7,108 nucleotides of DNA from Planctomycetota bacterium. Lineage in GTDB: Bacteria; Planctomycetota; UBA1135; GCA-002686595. Both the position numbers and the translations under genes were made by a program. Under the pieces are notes generated by a model that worked only from the letters and a program-made list of their open reading frames with translations, ran no database searches and was not told the origin of the DNA. Below are positions 5,703-7,108 of this stretch, piece after piece; positions within the stretch are counted from its first letter, which is position 1, and each line of letters begins with the position of its first letter. The stretch covers positions 1 to 7,108 of the forward strand of contig WTJQ01000242.1 in assembly GCA_011524785.1 (NCBI GenBank), given 5' to 3'.

Positions 5703-6209
5703 TCAATAGTTCACGAGGGCATGGACGGGTGCATCCAGCCTCTTGCGCCCCTCGAGGAAGCCGAGCTCGATGGCGAAGCAGCACGCCACCGGGTCGCCGC
5801 CGATCCGTCGGACCAGCTTGACCGCAGCCTCCATCGTCCCGCCCGTGGCGAGCAGGTCGTCGACCATCAGGACGCGCTGGCCCTCGGCCACGGCGTCCAG
5901 GTGGATCTCGAGCGTGTCGGTCCCGTACTCGAGCTCGTAGCTCTCGGCCGCGGTCGCGGCGGGCAGCTTGCCCGGCTTGCGGATCGGGACGAACCCCTTG
6001 CCCACGTGGTGCGCGAGCGCGGTGCCGAAGATGAAGCCCCGGGACTCGACGCCGCAGACGAGGTCGTACTCGGACGGGTCGACCAGCGCGGCGAGGCCCT
6101 CGATGGCGGCCCGGAGGCCCTCGGGGCTCTGGAGGAGCGGGGTGATGTCCTTGAACAGGATGCCCGGCTTGGGGAAGTCGGGGACGTCGCGGATCAGGGA
6201 CTCGATCAA
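5703..6209 (-). CDS. apt: Adenine phosphoribosyltransferase
   Basis: This purine-salvage enzyme converts adenine plus PRPP to AMP plus diphosphate (EC 2.4.2.7) in the cytoplasm. It has 168 residues, close to the usual 170-180 of bacterial Apt, and is complete at both ends. The N-terminal I6-R-D-V-P-D-F-P-K-P-G-I-L-F-K-D-I-T-P-L-L is diagnostic. Then come G53-V-E-S-R-G-F-I-F-G, the loop segment Y91-E-L-E-Y-G-T-D-T-L-E, the PRPP-binding motif V113-L-M-V-D-D-L-L-A-T-G-G-T, and the end V-H-A-L-V-N-Y. The start is a TTG at 6209: it puts the protein in register with the family N-terminus and follows a good GAGG site. The stop TGA is at 5705-5703. The gene lies between argS and the sigma gene on the same strand, 137 bases after argS and 32 before the sigma gene. 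Confidence 0.97.
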   Translation of the reverse strand: MIESLIRDVPDFPKPGILFKDITPLLQSPEGLRAAIEGLAALVDPSEYDLVCGVESRGFIFGTALAHHVGKGFVPIRKPGKLPAATAAESYELEYGTDTLEIHLDAVAEGQRVLMVDDLLATGGTMEAAVKLVRRIGGDPVACCFAIELGFLEGRKRLDAPVHALVNY

Positions 6210-6213
6210 GGCT

Positions 6214-6220
6214 CTTCCTC
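6214..6220 (-). promoter_or_regulatory. Ribosome binding site of apt (supports a TTG start)
   Basis: On the minus strand GAGGAAG (6220-6214) has its GAGG core 7 bases before the TTG at 6209. It supports initiation at this rare codon. Confidence 0.72.
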
Positions 6221-6240
6221 GGGGGTGGGGGGCTGGGGGG
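6221..6240 (+). other. G-run tract next to the apt ribosome site
   Basis: Three runs of G (5, 6 and 6 bases, separated by T and CT) fill 6221-6240 on the plus strand, so the apt leader is C-rich. There are too few runs for a classic three-tier G-quadruplex within the tract itself. A two-tier structure, slippage or simple GC drift are all possible. Confidence 0.4.
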
Positions 6241-6288
6241 CACCGCCCGCGGCCTCGCTCGGCCCGATGAGGGGCGGCGCTCCGTGAG

Positions 6289-6304
6289 GGCGGATGGTTC
6301 CGCC
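6289..6304. repeat. Short perfect inverted repeat in the argS-apt gap
   Basis: GGCGGA (6289-6294) and TCCGCC (6299-6304) form a 6-bp stem around a 4-base loop, about 45 bases after the argS stop in the direction of transcription. No T-run follows on the minus strand. It could mark the argS mRNA end or a protein-binding site. Apart from this and the G-tract, nothing notable is seen in 6210-6346. Confidence 0.4.
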
Positions 6305-6346
6305 TGTCTTCTTCGGAAGCCGCTACTGGAGCCTTGAGGCGACCCC

Positions 6347-7108
6347 CTACATTTCGTCCGGCGCTGCCACGCCCAGGATCCGCAAGCCGTTGCCAATCGT
6401 GGACTTACACGCATTCGCGAGGGCGAGACGGGCGCTCGTGACCCCCGGATCCTGTCCCAGGACGCGACTCCGGGCCACCCAGGAGTTCACGGCGCGGCAC
6501 AGGCCGAGCAGGTACTGGGTCACCATGCTCGGCTCGGCCTCCCGCGCGGCGCGCTCGAGGACCGCCGGGTAGCGCCCCAGCTCCAGGACCAGGGAGGCGT
6601 CCTCCTCGAGGGCCTCCCAGGAGGGCTCGGCGCCGCCCTCGCCCGCTTCGGCCACCTTGCGCGCGATCGAGGCCAGGCGGGCGTGGGTGTACTGCACGTA
6701 GGGGCCCGTGTCGCCCTCGAAGGAGAGCACCTCGTCCCAGGTGAACGAGATGTCCTTCACGCGCTCGCGCTTGAGGTCGTTGAAGACCACGGCGCCCACG
6801 CCGACCTGCTCGCCGACCGCCTCCGGGGCGGCGAGGTCCGGGTTCTTCTCCCGCACGATCTCGGTCGCCCGGCGCGCGGCCTCGTCGAGCACGTCCTGCA
6901 GGAAGACGACCTTGCCGCGGCGCGTGCTCATCTTGCCCTCGGGCAGGCGCACCATGCCGAAGTCCACGTGCTCCATGCGCGGCTCCCACTCCAGCCCCAT
7001 GCGGTCGAGGACCAGCTTGAGCTGGCGGAAGTGCAGGCGCTGGTCGCCGCCCACGACGTAGAGGCAGCGCTCGAAGTCGTAGAGCTCGTGGCGGTGGAAG
7101 GCCGCGGC
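6347..7108 (-). CDS. argS: Arginyl-tRNA synthetase, C-terminal part (5' end outside window)
   Basis: This class Ia synthetase charges tRNA-Arg with arginine using ATP. The frame is open from the right edge to the TAG at 6349-6347, giving 253 visible residues of a protein usually 550-600 long. The visible part begins late in the catalytic core with Y17-V-V-G-G-D-Q-R-L-H-F-R-Q-L. Next come H-V-D-F-G-M-V and the KMSK-loop equivalent K59-M-S-T-R-R-G-K-V-V, then F-L-Q-D-V-L-D-E-A. The G-D-T-G-P-Y-V-Q-Y-T-H-A-R segment (about 132-144) leads into the all-helical DALR anticodon-binding domain. That domain carries V-L-G-Q-D-P and ends in G-L-R-I-L-G-V-A-A-P-D-E-M, the expected ArgS terminus. The KMSK lysine is replaced (KMSTR), as in many ArgS proteins. 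The HIGH motif is off the window. It is the furthest upstream gene seen of a minus-strand run. Confidence 0.96.
   Translation of the reverse strand, partial: AAAFHRHELYDFERCLYVVGGDQRLHFRQLKLVLDRMGLEWEPRMEHVDFGMVRLPEGKMSTRRGKVVFLQDVLDEAARRATEIVREKNPDLAAPEAVGEQVGVGAVVFNDLKRERVKDISFTWDEVLSFEGDTGPYVQYTHARLASIARKVAEAGEGGAEPSWEALEEDASLVLELGRYPAVLERAAREAEPSMVTQYLLGLCRAVNSWVARSRVLGQDPGVTSARLALANACKSTIGNGLRILGVAAPDEM

Noticed and set aside
4831..5709. 292-codon plus-strand open frame opposite the sigma factor
   Set aside because: It is a shadow of a highly conserved sigma-factor frame, with Leu/Val/Asp/Gly bias and no recognisable domain.
5671..6414. Upstream extension of the sigma-factor frame through apt
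   Set aside because: It overlaps the whole of apt in another frame and gives Pro/Arg-rich sequence. The ribosome site at 5675-5687 points to the ATG at 5670.
1..7108. Mobile element, CRISPR array, tRNA or defence system
   Set aside because: No transposase, integrase, regularly spaced repeats, tRNA-like cloverleaf or known defence-gene motif was seen on either strand.

Overview
This is a very GC-rich bacterial window (about 70% G+C by eye, with third codon positions almost always G or C). It looks like chromosomal housekeeping and accessory sequence, not a mobile element. The best clue to the organism is the sigma factor at 4768-5670. Its region 2 to 3 wording and the S-L-x-x-x-W...V-D-V-L-E-D-K-K...D-P linker match the FliA/WhiG-type group-3 sigma factors I know from Planctomycetota. 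I therefore favour a high-GC planctomycete or close relative. This rests on remembered family resemblance, not on a search.

Layout: (1) 1-339, plus strand, is the C-terminal part of an FKBP-type peptidyl-prolyl isomerase. (2) 336-539, minus strand, is a tiny four-cysteine protein of a conserved uncharacterised family; its stop codon shares a CTAG with the FKBP stop. (3) 540-842 is non-coding and lies between divergent genes. (4) 843-2237, plus strand, is a cytoplasmic protein made almost wholly of about twelve Sel1-like repeats. (5) From 2287 to the right edge everything is on the minus strand. In transcription order (right to left) it reads argS (partial), apt, FliA/WhiG-family sigma factor, a divergent GT-C/ArnT-like membrane glycosyltransferase, and a lipoprotein substrate-binding protein of the BtuF/FepB class. 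The gaps are 137, 32, 56 and 85 bases.

How the genes may work together: apt and the sigma gene are close enough to be co-transcribed. A perfect 8-bp GC hairpin sits between the sigma gene and the glycosyltransferase gene, so read-through there may be partial. The glycosyltransferase and the lipoprotein both concern the cell envelope, but no permease, ATPase or other pathway partner is in view. The left-hand genes (FKBP, small Cys protein, Sel1 protein) show no shared pathway.

I found no tRNA, rRNA, CRISPR array, insertion sequence, phage gene or toxin-antitoxin pair. I see no convincing new multi-gene system. The most useful leads are the small four-cysteine protein, the Lys/Ala/Pro-rich tail on the sigma factor, the hairpin next to the glycosyltransferase start, and the orphan Sel1 protein.
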